Shown: positions 1-7,971 of the stretch, in pieces | Layout of the letters: every line of letters begins with the position of its first letter | Numbering within the stretch: position 1 is the first letter of the stretch | Assembly: GCA_023266575.1 (NCBI GenBank) | Contig: JAHFPV010000007.1 | Location: 108,790-172,789 of the forward strand | DNA: 64,000 bases | Direction of reading: 5' to 3' | Origin: Sphingobium sp. | GTDB lineage: Bacteria; Pseudomonadota; Alphaproteobacteria; Sphingomonadales; Sphingomonadaceae | Notes under the pieces: generated by a model | What the model saw: the letters and a program-made list of their open reading frames with translations, nothing else | Database searches by the model: none | What the model was told of the DNA's origin: nothing | Position numbers and translations under genes: made by a program

Positions 1-570
1 CCAGCGGCGCGCCCGCTGGTCCAGGCCGGGCCGGTTCCAAATTTCGCCAAAGACATAGCCATTGATTCCGGCCTCAAAATAGGCAGTTTTCGCAGGCGGG
101 CCGCCAAAGGTCATGACGTCGATGAAGGCAGCTATGCCGTCCGCCATCCGCACATCATGCTGCCATGGTTCGGCCCGGATTGGCGGCACGTCGGCGGGGG
201 ACAAGCCCAGTGCGTCGGCAGCGCTGCTGACCGCTTCATCAAACAAAGCGCCCGCGCTCCATCCGCAATAGATGGCGGAATGGGTCGCGGCTTCGCGCAG
301 TTCAGCCAGCATCAGATCGCCATTTTTGAGCGCCCCCCGCGCATAGGCCGTGGCCATCGCGCGATGGCCGGTATTGGCGGCGCTCGCCAGCGCGATCAGG
401 TAGCGTGAGCGGCGGTCGAGGGCGTCGCGCGACCAGACTTCGGCAAAGACGAAATCGCGCCATGACTGGTCGTAGAGCGTCGCCGCTTCCGGCGCTTGCA
501 GATCGAGTATCTCGCCCTGCAAGGCCAGGCCGCGCGCCGTGCGCTGCTGCGGATCGAGCAGCGTCATCAT
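1..570 (-). CDS. carboxymuconolactone decarboxylase-family protein, tandem domain, 3' end cut off by window
   Basis: The 190 visible codons run to the window edge, so the C-terminus is missing. Two AhpD/CMD-like repeats are visible: residues about 45-115 contain VWSRDALDRRSRYLIALASA followed by HSAIYCGWSAGALFDEA, and a second copy begins near residue 150 with FGEIWNRPGLDQRARR. This is the repeat seen in 4-carboxymuconolactone decarboxylase and related peroxidase-like proteins. No CxxC of AhpD type is seen in the complete repeat, so a peroxidase role is unlikely there. The start ATGATG overlaps the stop of the upstream aldehyde dehydrogenase by 4 bases, implying translational coupling. The substrate is unknown; the family is common in aromatic catabolic operons. 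Confidence 0.8.
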   Translation of the reverse strand, partial: MMTLLDPQQRTARGLALQGEILDLQAPEAATLYDQSWRDFVFAEVWSRDALDRRSRYLIALASAANTGHRAMATAYARGALKNGDLMLAELREAATHSAIYCGWSAGALFDEAVSSAADALGLSPADVPPIRAEPWQHDVRMADGIAAFIDVMTFGGPPAKTAYFEAGINGYVFGEIWNRPGLDQRARRW

Positions 571-2051
571 GCCACCGCCGGGAGAGTCAGATTGACGTAA
601 ACATTCTTGATCCGCAGAAATTCATGCAGACCTGCTTCTCCGCCCAAACGGCCATAGCCGCTTTGCTTCATCCCGCCGAACGGAACGCAGGGGGTCATGG
701 CTTCGCCGGACGCATTGACCTGAATCTGCCCGGCGTCCAGCTGGCTTGCGACATGATGGGCGCGGCGCAGATTTTGCGTGTGAATATAACCACCCAGGCC
801 GAAATCGCTGTCATTGGCGATCGCGATCGCCTCCTCCTCGCTGTCGAAGGGGGTGACCGTCAGGACCGGGCCAAATATCTCTTCGCGGGCGACAGGATGG
901 TTCGGGTTGATATCGGCCAATATCGTCAGTGGCAGGAAATAGCCGTCGGCATAATCACCCTCCAGCCGCGCGCCCCCCGCAACGACCCGCGCGCCGTCGG
1001 CCTTGGCCGCGTCTACGATCCCGGCGATGCGATGCAGGGCAGGCTGGGAGATGACCGGACCGAGCGCCACCGTCTTGTCGAACGGGTCGCCGACGGGGAC
1101 ATGCGCCGCCATGGCACCCAACATCTGGAGATATTGTTCGTAGATCGGCCGCTGGACCAGCAGGCGCGTGCCATTGACGCAGCCCTGGCCGTTGGCGCTG
1201 ACGCCCCCGGACAGGCCACGTCGGGCCGCTTCCTGAAGATCAGCGTCGGCAAAGACGATCACTGCCGACTTGCCGCCCAATTCTAGGCCGCAGGGCTTGA
1301 GCGTTTCCGCCGCGTTGCGCAGCACCGTCTTGGCCGTCGCACCGCTGCCGACGAACTGGATCTTGTCGATGCCGGGATGCGCGACCATTGCCGCCCCGAC
1401 ATCAGCGCCACCGGCAACGACATTGACGACCCCGGCTGGGAAGCCCGCCTCCAGCAGCAATTCGCCCAGCCGCATGACGGCCCATGGGGCAAGTTCGGGT
1501 GCCTTGAGGACGATGCAATTGCCCGCCGCCAGTGCCGGGGCCAGCACCATGGTCGCGGCGAAGAGCGGCCCATTCCACGGCACGATCGCGCCGACCACGC
1601 CATAGGGTTCATAGGCGACATAATCATGGGCAGGGCTGCCCCAGGTCGGCACGGTCTGCCCCTGAATCTTGTCGGCCCAGCCGCCAAAATAGCGGAATTT
1701 CTGTGCCGCATCCATCGCGACGAACGGCGCTGCGCGGATGATCGAGCCATTTTCGATGACGCTGAGCGTGGCCAGCTCCATCATCGCCTGTTCGAACAGA
1801 GCCGCCGCCTTGAACATCAGGTCGCGGCGCTTGTCCCCTGCCAGCGCGCGCCAGCCCGGCAGCGCAGCCCTGGCCGCCTTTACCGCCGCATCGACATCAT
1901 CGGCATTGCCCAGTTGCAGGCTGCGCGTGACCTGGCCGGTGGCGGGATAGATATGGTCGTGGATCGCGCCGCCGCCCGCTTCGGCCCGGCGATCGCCGAT
2001 CAGGATGGGATGGCGCGGCAGCAGATCGATAGCGGGTTGGGTAAAAGCCAT
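567..2051 (-). CDS. NAD(P)-dependent aldehyde dehydrogenase
   Basis: A 494-aa protein of normal ALDH length. It shows the PWNGPL substrate-tunnel motif (about residue 160), FVGSGATAK for the dinucleotide site, ELGGKS with the general-base Glu, and the catalytic Cys in ANGQGCVNGTR. It should oxidise an aldehyde to its acid in the cytoplasm. The start is supported by AGGAGG a few bases upstream. It is the first gene of a two-gene unit with the carboxymuconolactone-decarboxylase-like gene. The substrate cannot be read from sequence; an aromatic or short-chain aldehyde is plausible from the wider catabolic context. Confidence 0.9.
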   Translation of the reverse strand: MAFTQPAIDLLPRHPILIGDRRAEAGGGAIHDHIYPATGQVTRSLQLGNADDVDAAVKAARAALPGWRALAGDKRRDLMFKAAALFEQAMMELATLSVIENGSIIRAAPFVAMDAAQKFRYFGGWADKIQGQTVPTWGSPAHDYVAYEPYGVVGAIVPWNGPLFAATMVLAPALAAGNCIVLKAPELAPWAVMRLGELLLEAGFPAGVVNVVAGGADVGAAMVAHPGIDKIQFVGSGATAKTVLRNAAETLKPCGLELGGKSAVIVFADADLQEAARRGLSGGVSANGQGCVNGTRLLVQRPIYEQYLQMLGAMAAHVPVGDPFDKTVALGPVISQPALHRIAGIVDAAKADGARVVAGGARLEGDYADGYFLPLTILADINPNHPVAREEIFGPVLTVTPFDSEEEAIAIANDSDFGLGGYIHTQNLRRAHHVASQLDAGQIQVNASGEAMTPCVPFGGMKQSGYGRLGGEAGLHEFLRIKNVYVNLTLPAVA

Positions 2052-2107
2052 TCATCCCTCCTGTTGCGCCATCCGTCGGATTTGGCGTCTAGGAGCGGAA
2101 GATAGCA

Positions 2108-2184
2108 TAATATGCGCGTATTACTACAGGTTCATGGCGGATTTAAGCCATATCGCAGTAGCGTTGCGGATATTATGTGCGTAT
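2108..2184. promoter_or_regulatory. repeated operator-like sites upstream of aldehyde dehydrogenase
   Basis: Two near-identical 11-mers, TATGCGCGTAT (2111-2121) and TATGTGCGTAT (2174-2184), lie 63 bases apart, about six helical turns. The first sits inside the near-palindrome TAATATGCGCGTATTA (2108-2123). A 9-bp inverted pair, GATAGCATA (2101-2109 region) and TATGCTATC (about 2193-2201), brackets them. This is what a dimeric regulator binding two sites would need. No regulator gene is adjacent. Confidence 0.4.
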
Positions 2185-2261
2185 AAATATATCTATGCTA
2201 TCGGGGCGTCGGCGTCGCTCCATCCGTCGCAGTTGCAAGGATCGCCGCCGATTTGCGCGCA

Positions 2262-2924
2262 TCAGACCGGCCAGCGTTCAAGCCGCCAAGCGGAATCCCA
2301 GAACATCCATTCGTAACGGGTCGCGTTGCGGAAGGCGCGCGCCATGGCGTCGCGCATTGTCGGCGTTGTGGCGGCGGCGGCTTCGTCCACCAGCGCGCGG
2401 ACCCGGTCGGTCGCTGCGCCAAAGCCGGGGTCGGCATAGGTGTCGATCCATGGCGCATAGGGGTTGAGGCTGGTGGCGCGCGGCTTGATGGCGCAGCCGA
2501 CCTCCCAATAGACCCAGAAGCAGGGGAGGATGCCTGCGATCAGTTCCTCATAGCTGCGGGTCGCGGCCAGGCTGGCCAGATAGCTGGTATAGCCAAGGCA
2601 GGCCGGGGTCGGTTCGGCGGCCTGTGCCATCGCTGCTGTCACGCCGAACTGTGCGAAGAAGGCCTGATGCAGGCCTTCCTCCACCTGCACCGCGACCTTG
2701 GCCCCATCGGAAAATTCCAGCCGTCCGGCAGCGCTGGGTGCGCGGGCCGCAGCGATCGCCAGCACGCGGGCATATTCGGCGAGGTAGAGGCTGTCCTGCA
2801 CGATATAATGCTGGAAACTGTCGCGCGGCAGCGTGCCGTCGGCCAGTGCGGTCAGGAAGGGATGGGTCAGGATCGCCTGCCGCAGCGGGGCGACGTCTGC
2901 CCAGATCTGATCGCAAAAGCCCAT
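2262..2924 (-). CDS. tenA: thiaminase II / aminopyrimidine aminohydrolase TenA
   Basis: A 220-aa all-helical TenA-family protein. Counting from the ATG at 2924, the residues known as catalytic in B. subtilis TenA all fall at the same numbers: Asp44 (IVQDSLYL), Cys135 (LPCFWVYWEVG) and Glu205 (RYEWMFWD). TenA hydrolyses aminopyrimidine degradation products of thiamine to HMP for salvage. The start is preceded by AAAGGA with 7-base spacing; a longer upstream open frame is discarded. It lies 16 bases after a TonB receptor whose leader carries a TPP riboswitch, so both genes are probably thiamine-repressed and act in one uptake-salvage route. Confidence 0.93.
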   Translation of the reverse strand: MGFCDQIWADVAPLRQAILTHPFLTALADGTLPRDSFQHYIVQDSLYLAEYARVLAIAAARAPSAAGRLEFSDGAKVAVQVEEGLHQAFFAQFGVTAAMAQAAEPTPACLGYTSYLASLAATRSYEELIAGILPCFWVYWEVGCAIKPRATSLNPYAPWIDTYADPGFGAATDRVRALVDEAAAATTPTMRDAMARAFRNATRYEWMFWDSAWRLERWPV

Positions 2925-2940
2925 CGCTATGTCCTTTTCG

Positions 2941-5085
2941 TCAGAAACGCACGGAGGCGCTGGCGCCGAACTGGCGGCCGGTGTTGATGGTGAAACTGTC
3001 GAACGGGCCGTTGGGACCAAGGCCCAGCAGCAGCGGCAATTGCTGTTGGCCGAACGCCGAGATCGCCCAGCGTTTATCGAGGAGGTTCTTCGCCCAGAGG
3101 TCGAAGGTCCATGCGCCATGGCTGACGCCGATCCGTCCGTCGACCAATGTGTAGCCGGGCGAATGGAGGATATTGTCGATCTCAAAATCGACGCGGGACA
3201 CATAGGCGACACTGAGCCGTACATCCACAGTTGCTGGACCAGTCGCGCCCTGCCATCCCAAGCCGCCATTGATGGTCCAGTCGGGCGCGTTGGGGGTCCG
3301 CTGGCCGCTAATGTCGAGGATGGCTGGTTCGCCCGGTTCTGGCGTGGGGTTGGGGGTGAAATAGGGGCCGGTGCGGCTGTGGGTCCAAGCCAGCCCACCG
3401 TCGAGACTGAAGCCCGCACCTAGCGCCGCTTGCGCCGATGCCTCGATCCCGTGGACATCGACCTGCGGCACCGACAGCACGACCGAATTGCCCAGGAATA
3501 CGGTGTTCTGGAAATTGTCATAGTCGGTGACGAACCCGGCCAGCGATAGGCGAACGCGGCCATCGGCGCTCTCGCCCTTGACCCCCGCCTCGATCGACCG
3601 GGCGGTTTCGGCCGGGAACACCGCCTGCCATACGTCGGCCGGGCCGGGCAGGGGGTTGAAACCGCCCGCCTTGAATCCGATCGCGCCGGTGACATAGGCG
3701 GTCAGATGATCGGTCGGCCGCCAGGCGATAGACAATTTGGGCTGCCACTTCTCGAACGTCCGGGCGCGTTGGGCAACGGTTGTGCCGCTAACGGTGCCGA
3801 CCGTATCTTCCTTGCGCCGGTCGCGGTCGTAGCGCAGCGCGAGGGTCGCTTCGACCTGGGGCGTGATGTCATAGCTGGCCTGTCCGAAAATGCCGATCTG
3901 GCTGGATCGGGTTTCGGCGCGGAACGCTTCGCCACCGAACAGCAGCGGGCCGAAATCATCGGTGCGGTCGCGCTCCAGCCGCTGGTAGAACAGGCCGACA
4001 TGCCAGCGTAGCGGCCCGTCGCCGCGCGAGGTCAGCCGGGTTTCGCTGGTCCATGCCTTGATATCAACAGGTTGGGCAATGGGTTGGATACCATCTGGAA
4101 AGGCTGGGACGCCAAAGAAGGTCAGCGGCTTGTCGTTGCGGAAATCCAGTTCCTCAACGAAATCCTTGTGATAATCGTCATAGCCACCAGTCCATGTGAA
4201 GAGCAGCGCGTCGCCCGCTTCCTGTTCATAACTGGCCTGCGCGCCCCACCATGTGCGCGATGCCCGGCCTTCAAAATCGCCGAACGGGTTGGTCAGCGCC
4301 GCGCCCGACAGTCGCCCGCCATAGAGACCGGTGACATTGCCCGACGAGATATAGGCCGCGCCGCCTTCCTCATTGGCCCAGCCTAGTCGGAAGCGGAAAG
4401 TGGCGGTTTCGTTGAGTGCGACCTTGGCCTTCAGGCGCAGATTGCGGCTAATGCTGCCATCGACCTTCTTCTCGAGGAACGTGTTGCGGATGAAGCCGTC
4501 GCTGTTGCGATAGGAACCGGACAGACGCAGTTGCACCTGATCCGACACGGGGGCGTTGACCACGCCATCGGCGGTCCAGGTCAGGCCGTTGCCGATGCCG
4601 ACTGCTGCCTCGCCGCCCCAGTCCGGGCCGGGATCATTGGTGGTCATGGCAATCGCCCCGCCCGACGCGGAACGACCGAACAACGCGCCCTGCGGCCCCT
4701 TCAAAATCTCAACCCGCGCCAGATCATAAGGGCGCAGCGTGAACAGTTCGGAATCGGGCAGCGCGAGGCCATCGACGATATAGGCGATCGACGGAGACTG
4801 GCTGCGATTGGTGGATATGCCGCGCACGGAAATAAGGTTGGTGCCGGGGTCCTGATCGTTGATGATGAAGATGCCCGGCGTCGCGGCGATGAAATCGTCG
4901 ATCGTGGTCAGGCGGCGCGCAGCGATGGCGGCTGGACCATAGACGGCGATCGTGTCCGGCACCCGGATTTCCGCTTCCTCGCGGCCGCGCGCGGTTACGA
5001 CGATGCCGTCATCGGCATGGGCGATGCCAGCCCCCAGCAATAGCGCGATCGAGATGGCAGGTGACGTAATGGCGTAAAAACGCAT
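2941..5085 (-). CDS. TonB-dependent receptor, probably for thiamine or thiamine-derived pyrimidine
   Basis: A 714-aa outer-membrane receptor with signal peptide (MRFYAITSPAISIALLLGAG, cleavage near AHA), a short TonB-box-like DGIVVTARG, a plug domain (residues about 40-150, including VEILKGPQGALFGRSASGGA) and a C-terminal beta-barrel ending in aromatic Phe (ASASVRF). No substrate is encoded in the fold itself, but a TPP riboswitch directly upstream and tenA directly downstream point to thiamine, oxidised thiamine or its aminopyrimidine. It lacks the long STN signalling extension, so it is a simple transporter. Confidence 0.9.
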   Translation of the reverse strand: MRFYAITSPAISIALLLGAGIAHADDGIVVTARGREEAEIRVPDTIAVYGPAAIAARRLTTIDDFIAATPGIFIINDQDPGTNLISVRGISTNRSQSPSIAYIVDGLALPDSELFTLRPYDLARVEILKGPQGALFGRSASGGAIAMTTNDPGPDWGGEAAVGIGNGLTWTADGVVNAPVSDQVQLRLSGSYRNSDGFIRNTFLEKKVDGSISRNLRLKAKVALNETATFRFRLGWANEEGGAAYISSGNVTGLYGGRLSGAALTNPFGDFEGRASRTWWGAQASYEQEAGDALLFTWTGGYDDYHKDFVEELDFRNDKPLTFFGVPAFPDGIQPIAQPVDIKAWTSETRLTSRGDGPLRWHVGLFYQRLERDRTDDFGPLLFGGEAFRAETRSSQIGIFGQASYDITPQVEATLALRYDRDRRKEDTVGTVSGTTVAQRARTFEKWQPKLSIAWRPTDHLTAYVTGAIGFKAGGFNPLPGPADVWQAVFPAETARSIEAGVKGESADGRVRLSLAGFVTDYDNFQNTVFLGNSVVLSVPQVDVHGIEASAQAALGAGFSLDGGLAWTHSRTGPYFTPNPTPEPGEPAILDISGQRTPNAPDWTINGGLGWQGATGPATVDVRLSVAYVSRVDFEIDNILHSPGYTLVDGRIGVSHGAWTFDLWAKNLLDKRWAISAFGQQQLPLLLGLGPNGPFDSFTINTGRQFGASASVRF

Positions 5086-5092
5086 ATCCCTA

Positions 5093-5196
5093 TTCCTCCG
5101 CCGGTGTGAGCCGGATCAGGTTCGCGGGTTTGCCGACTGGACGCCCCCTGCGCCCGATCCGCCTCTCAGCCCTGACAGCGCCAGGACACCCCGTGG
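5093..5196 (-). promoter_or_regulatory. TPP (THI-box) riboswitch
   Basis: Read on the minus strand the leader contains the hallmark THI-box pieces in order: ACGGGGTG then GGCTGAGAGG (pyrimidine-sensing arm), then AACCCGCGAACCTGATCCGG (pyrophosphate arm), then CACACCGGCGGAGGAA. The final GGAGGA is also the ribosome binding site, 9 bases before the ATG at 5085, so ligand binding can close the Shine-Dalgarno directly. Known TPP riboswitches repress thiamine synthesis and transport genes when TPP is high. Confidence 0.93.
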
Positions 5197-5393
5197 GTTG
5201 AAACTGAGCGTGCGCCTATGGCGTCCTGCGCCGCGCGTCAAATGATCGCTGGGGGCCTTGCGCATATTCCTGCCGAAGCGGGGGTGGTTTTCAGTCAGCT
5301 ATGGCGTCGATCGAGGATGATCCGTTATCGACGGCGTGGCCAAGCCCTTATTGTTCCTGTGGCTATGATTCATGCTTACCCCCTGGTCCCGTC

Positions 5394-6572
5394 ATGGTGA
5401 TGATCGCCCCCTTTTTGCTGCTGGCCGCCGCGGCGGGCGATGCGATGCCGTCGCGCCCCCATTCGCATATCCATGCAGCGGGAGAGATTGACGAGACGCA
5501 GGGGCCGCTGCTGCTGGAGGTCACCTATACCGGCGAAGTGATGGGCAATGTGGCGGGCGGGGTGAAGCGGCGCGCGCGCTATCTCGACAATCTCGACATT
5601 GTGCTGGAGGCTAATCTGGAAGCGATGCTGGGCTGGCGGGGAGCCGAGGCGCATGTCTATGGCATTTATAATAATGGCGCGTCGATCTCCGATGCGGTGG
5701 GCGACGCCCATGCCGTCAGCAATATCGAGACGGGGACGCGGGCGTTCAAACTTTATGAAGCTTGGATCGACCAGATGGTTGCGCCCGGCCTGTCGCTGCG
5801 CGCGGGCCTGTATGACCTCAATTCGGAATTTGATTCGCTCGATGCGGCTGGGGTGTTCGTCGGCAGCGCCCATGGCATTGGTAGCGATATTTCGCTGACC
5901 GGTCGCAATGGTCCGTCGATCTTTCCTTCGACATCTTTGGCGGCGCGGGTCGAATGGCGGCCTGCCAAGGGCTGGGCGGTGCGCGCCGCCGTGCTGGACG
6001 GGGTGCCGGGCGATCCCGATCATCCCGCTCGCACCGCGATCAAGCTCGGCAAGGGCGACGGCGCGCTGCTGATCGGTGAGTTGGAAGCGCCTGTCGCTGG
6101 CGCGCGGCTATTGCTGGGTCACTGGCGCTATACCGCGACCTTCGATGCGTGGGACGGAAGCCGGGGACAGGGCAATGCCGGTGTCTATCTGCGCGGCGAA
6201 ATGCCACTGATGAGTGATGGTGAGGAACAGATTGACGGCTTCTTCCGGCTCGGCACGTCGAGCGGCCGGTTCAATATGTTCGACCGGTTCGCCAGTATGG
6301 GCGTGAAATGGAAAGGCGCATTGGCCGGGCGACCGGAGGATGAACTGGGTCTGGCGGTCATTACCGCCACGACATCTGCCGACTATCGCCGCACCGGTGG
6401 CGCAGGCCGTTCCGAATCCGTCGCCGAATTCACCTATCGCGCGCCGCTTTCCCATTGGCTCACCGTGCAGCCCAATATGCAATATGTCCGCAATCCCGCC
6501 GCCGACCCGACGATCCGCGACGCCTGGGTGGTCGGGCTGCGCTTTGCCGTCGGGTTCCGGCTGATCGATTAA
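5394..6572 (+). CDS. OprB-family carbohydrate-selective porin
   Basis: A 392-aa outer-membrane protein. The ATG at 5394 gives a plausible signal peptide (MVMIAPFLLLAAAAGDAMPS); the open frame extends further upstream but with no signal-like sequence. The body has the alternating amphipathic strands and motifs of OprB porins, e.g. LYEAWIDQM and LRAGLYDLNSEFDSLDAAGVF, and ends with a strand finishing GLRFAVGFRLID. Such porins admit sugars or other small solutes by diffusion. It is divergent from the riboswitch-controlled receptor and its last codons overlap the end of the convergent MFS gene by 4 bases. The substrate is not evident. Confidence 0.8.
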   Translation: MVMIAPFLLLAAAAGDAMPSRPHSHIHAAGEIDETQGPLLLEVTYTGEVMGNVAGGVKRRARYLDNLDIVLEANLEAMLGWRGAEAHVYGIYNNGASISDAVGDAHAVSNIETGTRAFKLYEAWIDQMVAPGLSLRAGLYDLNSEFDSLDAAGVFVGSAHGIGSDISLTGRNGPSIFPSTSLAARVEWRPAKGWAVRAAVLDGVPGDPDHPARTAIKLGKGDGALLIGELEAPVAGARLLLGHWRYTATFDAWDGSRGQGNAGVYLRGEMPLMSDGEEQIDGFFRLGTSSGRFNMFDRFASMGVKWKGALAGRPEDELGLAVITATTSADYRRTGGAGRSESVAEFTYRAPLSHWLTVQPNMQYVRNPAADPTIRDAWVVGLRFAVGFRLID

Positions 6573-7814
6573 GCGGTTGCGTCAGGCTGGCCCGCGCGGC
6601 GCGCGGCGGGCAGGGCCAATGTGATGAGCAGGCAAAGCGCCATGGGCAGGATGGCGAACAGGAAAAATTGGCTCGGCCCTGCGCCGTGGCCGATCAGCCA
6701 GCCACCGGCCAGCGGGCCACCGATCGCGCCGATCCGGGCCACGGCGACGCCGAAGCCGATAGCAGTAGCGAGGCAATCGGGCGGAAAGACACCGGTGACG
6801 ACCGCCATGATGCACAGATGCACCCCGACAATGCCACCGCCCGCGACCAGCAGCAGCATGTTCCACGACAAAGGGTCGGCGGGCAGGATCGCCAGCAGGG
6901 TGAAGGCGACGATGATCGTGACATAGGCACCCGCCAGCGCCAGCACGGCATGATTGCGATCGATCAGCCAGGCGAGCGCGAGAGCAACGATCAAGCCGCC
7001 CAACTGGATGATGGTGATCGAGCGCGCTGCCTGATCCAGTGTAAAGCCCGCCTGCGGCAACAGGGTTGGTGCCCAACTGGTGATAAGATAGAGGCCAAAG
7101 GCATTGATACCATAGAGTAATGCAAAAATGACGGTCGGGAACCGCAACGGTTTGCGCAATATACGGGCAAGCGGGCGGGTGTCGGGATTGTCAGCCGATG
7201 GCGCCATTTTCTGTTCGATCGGGAACAGCAGAAAAAGGGCCGCGGCCAGCACCAATGTCGCGGCACCCGGCAGCAGGAACAGGGCGCGCCACCCGCCCAG
7301 CGCAACCAGCGGCGGCGCGATCAAACCCGCCGCGATCGCGCCAAAGGAAATGCCGAGCGATACGATCGTCAACGTGCTGGCGCGTCGCCCCGGTGGCGCC
7401 CAGTGCGGTGACATTGGGCAGACATGCCCCCAGCGCCAGACCGGTCAGCAAGCGCCAGACGATGAAGCCGCCGATGCTCGTTCCGGTGGCGGTTGCCATG
7501 GTCAACAGGCCGATACAGATGACAGAAAGGATGATCGTCCGGCGGCGGCCGAAGCGGTCGCCCAGCGGTGCCAGCAGGACCGCGCCGACGCCCAGCCCCA
7601 ACAATACCGCCGACAGGGCAAAACCAAAGCGGGCAGGCGCAATGTCGAGCGCCGTTGCAATGTGGGGGAGCGCCAGCGGCAGCGCCGCCAGATCATAGCC
7701 GTCGATGAACAGCACCAGGCCGCACAGAAATAGCGAAACGATCAGGCGCGGGGTAAAACCCGTGGCGTCGCTGGTCACGCGGCCTGCTCCAGCGGGCGGG
7801 TCATGGATCGGCAT
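6569..7814 (-). pseudogene. MFS transporter (aromatic acid:H+ symporter type), frameshifted
   Basis: Two open frames on one strand together make one 12-helix MFS protein. The first (from 7814 down) carries TM1-TM4, including FIDGYDLAALPLALPHIA and DRFGRRR, typical of AAHS-family carriers, and runs through ACLPNVTAL. The second begins in another frame with APPGRRASTLTIVSLG and continues TM5-TM12 to 6569. The join is near 7395-7410. Compared with the usual PN-x-x-AL-x-SEYAP-x-x-R loop about four residues are missing, so a net deletion of about 11 nt explains the shift. The start may be GTG at 7778, which has a better ribosome site (GGAGCAGG). It is probably non-functional unless the shift is a sequencing error. 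Confidence 0.8.
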
Positions 7815-7909
7815 TCCTCTTATTTTTATCGTAACGAATGATATAATAGGGTTGGCCGGACCCGGACTGTCAAGCGCTAAAAAAGCCGATGCGACAGCTT
7901 GCGATAATA

Positions 7910-7923
7910 ATAACGTTCGTTAT
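7910..7923. promoter_or_regulatory. palindromic operator-like site
   Basis: ATAACGTTCGTTAT is a perfect 6-bp inverted repeat around TT. A related half-site (TAACGAATGATAT) occurs at 7832-7844. Both lie in the divergent 157-bp region between the MFS pseudogene and the aldehyde dehydrogenase, where a dimeric repressor could act. No cognate regulator is identified. Confidence 0.4.
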
Positions 7924-7971
7924 AGTTTGCCAATGACAGGCGTGCAGCGCCGATCAGGAAGAGGATAGACC

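Noticed and set aside
1-570. Calling the truncated gene pcaC or an AhpD peroxidase
   Set aside because: The tandem CMD repeat is clear, but CxxC is absent in the complete repeat and no protocatechuate genes are adjacent, so only the family name is justified.
7375-7425. Programmed frameshifting in the MFS gene
   Set aside because: No slippery heptamer is seen at the junction, and residues of the conserved loop are missing, so a deletion or sequence error is simpler.
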